Source: Bacillota bacterium (GTDB taxonomy: Bacteria; Bacillota_E; Sulfobacillia; Sulfobacillales; Sulfobacillaceae). From it: DNA of 5,654 nucleotides. The notes beneath the pieces were generated by a model. It made no database searches and had not been told where the DNA came from. It worked only from the letters and a program-made list of their open reading frames with translations. Numbering within the stretch: the stretch's first letter is position 1; each line of letters starts with the position of its first letter. The stretch spans positions 1 through 5,654 of the forward strand of contig JAKAAL010000332.1 in the NCBI GenBank assembly GCA_021802375.1, read 5' to 3'. Both the position numbers and the translations under genes were made by a program. Of the stretch, positions 5,472-5,654 are shown piece by piece.

Positions 5472-5654
5472 GTGTTGCAGAAGTATCGGTTTGTCCGTTT
5501 CCATCTTGGGCGTCGGAGTTTCGTTCTTGGGGGGGCGCTCTTGGCAAGTTTCCTGCTAGTGTCTAATGCATGGGCAGCGTTGACCCCACCATCTACCTCA
5601 GCCCCGACCGCTGTACAGTTGCAACTCCTCACCATGAAAACCACGACGACGGGC
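5472..5654 (+). CDS. Exported protein with Tat-like signal peptide, 3' end cut by window
   Basis: Sixty-one codons are visible and the frame is open to the window end. The N-terminus is a clear signal peptide: a basic region (QKYRFVRFHLGRR, residues 3-15), a hydrophobic core (FVLGGALLASFLLV, 17-30) and an A-W-A cleavage site after A35. G-R-R-S-F-V-L at 13-19 fits the twin-arginine pattern R-R-x-hydrophobic-hydrophobic, so export of a folded protein by Tat is possible; Sec is the alternative. The mature start is Pro/Thr/Ser-rich (LTPPSTSAPTA), then VQLQLLTMKTTTTG, too short to assign a family. A short linker leading into a beta-strand resembles the start of the propeller-like protein encoded divergently at 3087-4214, but homology is only a guess. 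Start chosen by spacing to GGAGG at 5462-5466; ATG 5469 or TTG 5475 are close alternatives. A run of seven G at 5529-5535 lies within the hydrophobic core. Confidence 0.72.
   Translation, partial: MLQKYRFVRFHLGRRSFVLGGALLASFLLVSNAWAALTPPSTSAPTAVQLQLLTMKTTTTG

Noticed and set aside
1..5654. tRNA, rRNA or CRISPR array
   Set aside because: No cloverleaf with T-loop consensus, no rRNA-like sequence and no regularly spaced direct repeats were seen.

Overview
The window looks like chromosomal DNA from a moderate-GC bacterium, most likely a Gram-positive (Firmicutes-type) organism. The main clue is the near-consensus AGGAGG-type ribosome binding sites at 931-936 and 5462-5466; GTG and TTG starts also fit. 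An acidothermophilic Firmicute such as a Sulfobacillus relative is a guess from overall style, not something the sequence proves.

Left part (2-2374, + strand): a two-gene operon. It holds the C-terminal ~295 residues of a Gfo/Idh/MocA-family NAD(P)-dependent oxidoreductase (cut by the window edge), then, after a 54-nt gap with a strong ribosome binding site, a complete 476-residue cytoplasmic sulfatase / alkaline-phosphatase-superfamily hydrolase. Together they suggest processing of a modified sugar: the hydrolase removes a sulfate, phosphate or phosphonate ester and the dehydrogenase oxidises the polyol or sugar. The hydrolase has Thr where true sulfatases carry the Cys or Ser that becomes formylglycine.

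Middle part (2375-3086): decayed DNA. A reading frame with its own ribosome binding site (ATG at 2408) keeps protein-like codon use on the + strand, but in-frame stops interrupt it at 2474 and 2852. Its start codon lies inside a 17-bp hairpin. I read this as an unidentified pseudogene.

Right part (3087-5654): a 375-residue secreted protein on the - strand (signal peptide, one clear Asp-box, beta-propeller-like), then about 1.25 kb with no convincing intact gene, then the first 61 codons of a second exported protein on the + strand with a Tat-like signal peptide. The long divergent intergenic region holds a perfect 16-bp palindrome (4387-4402), a perfect extended -10 promoter on the + strand (4934-4942), two strong hairpins (5078-5114 and 5162-5210) and scraps of coding-like sequence. 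The promoter and hairpins could mark a small RNA or a long structured 5' leader for the exported gene at 5472. That is the least explained part of the window.
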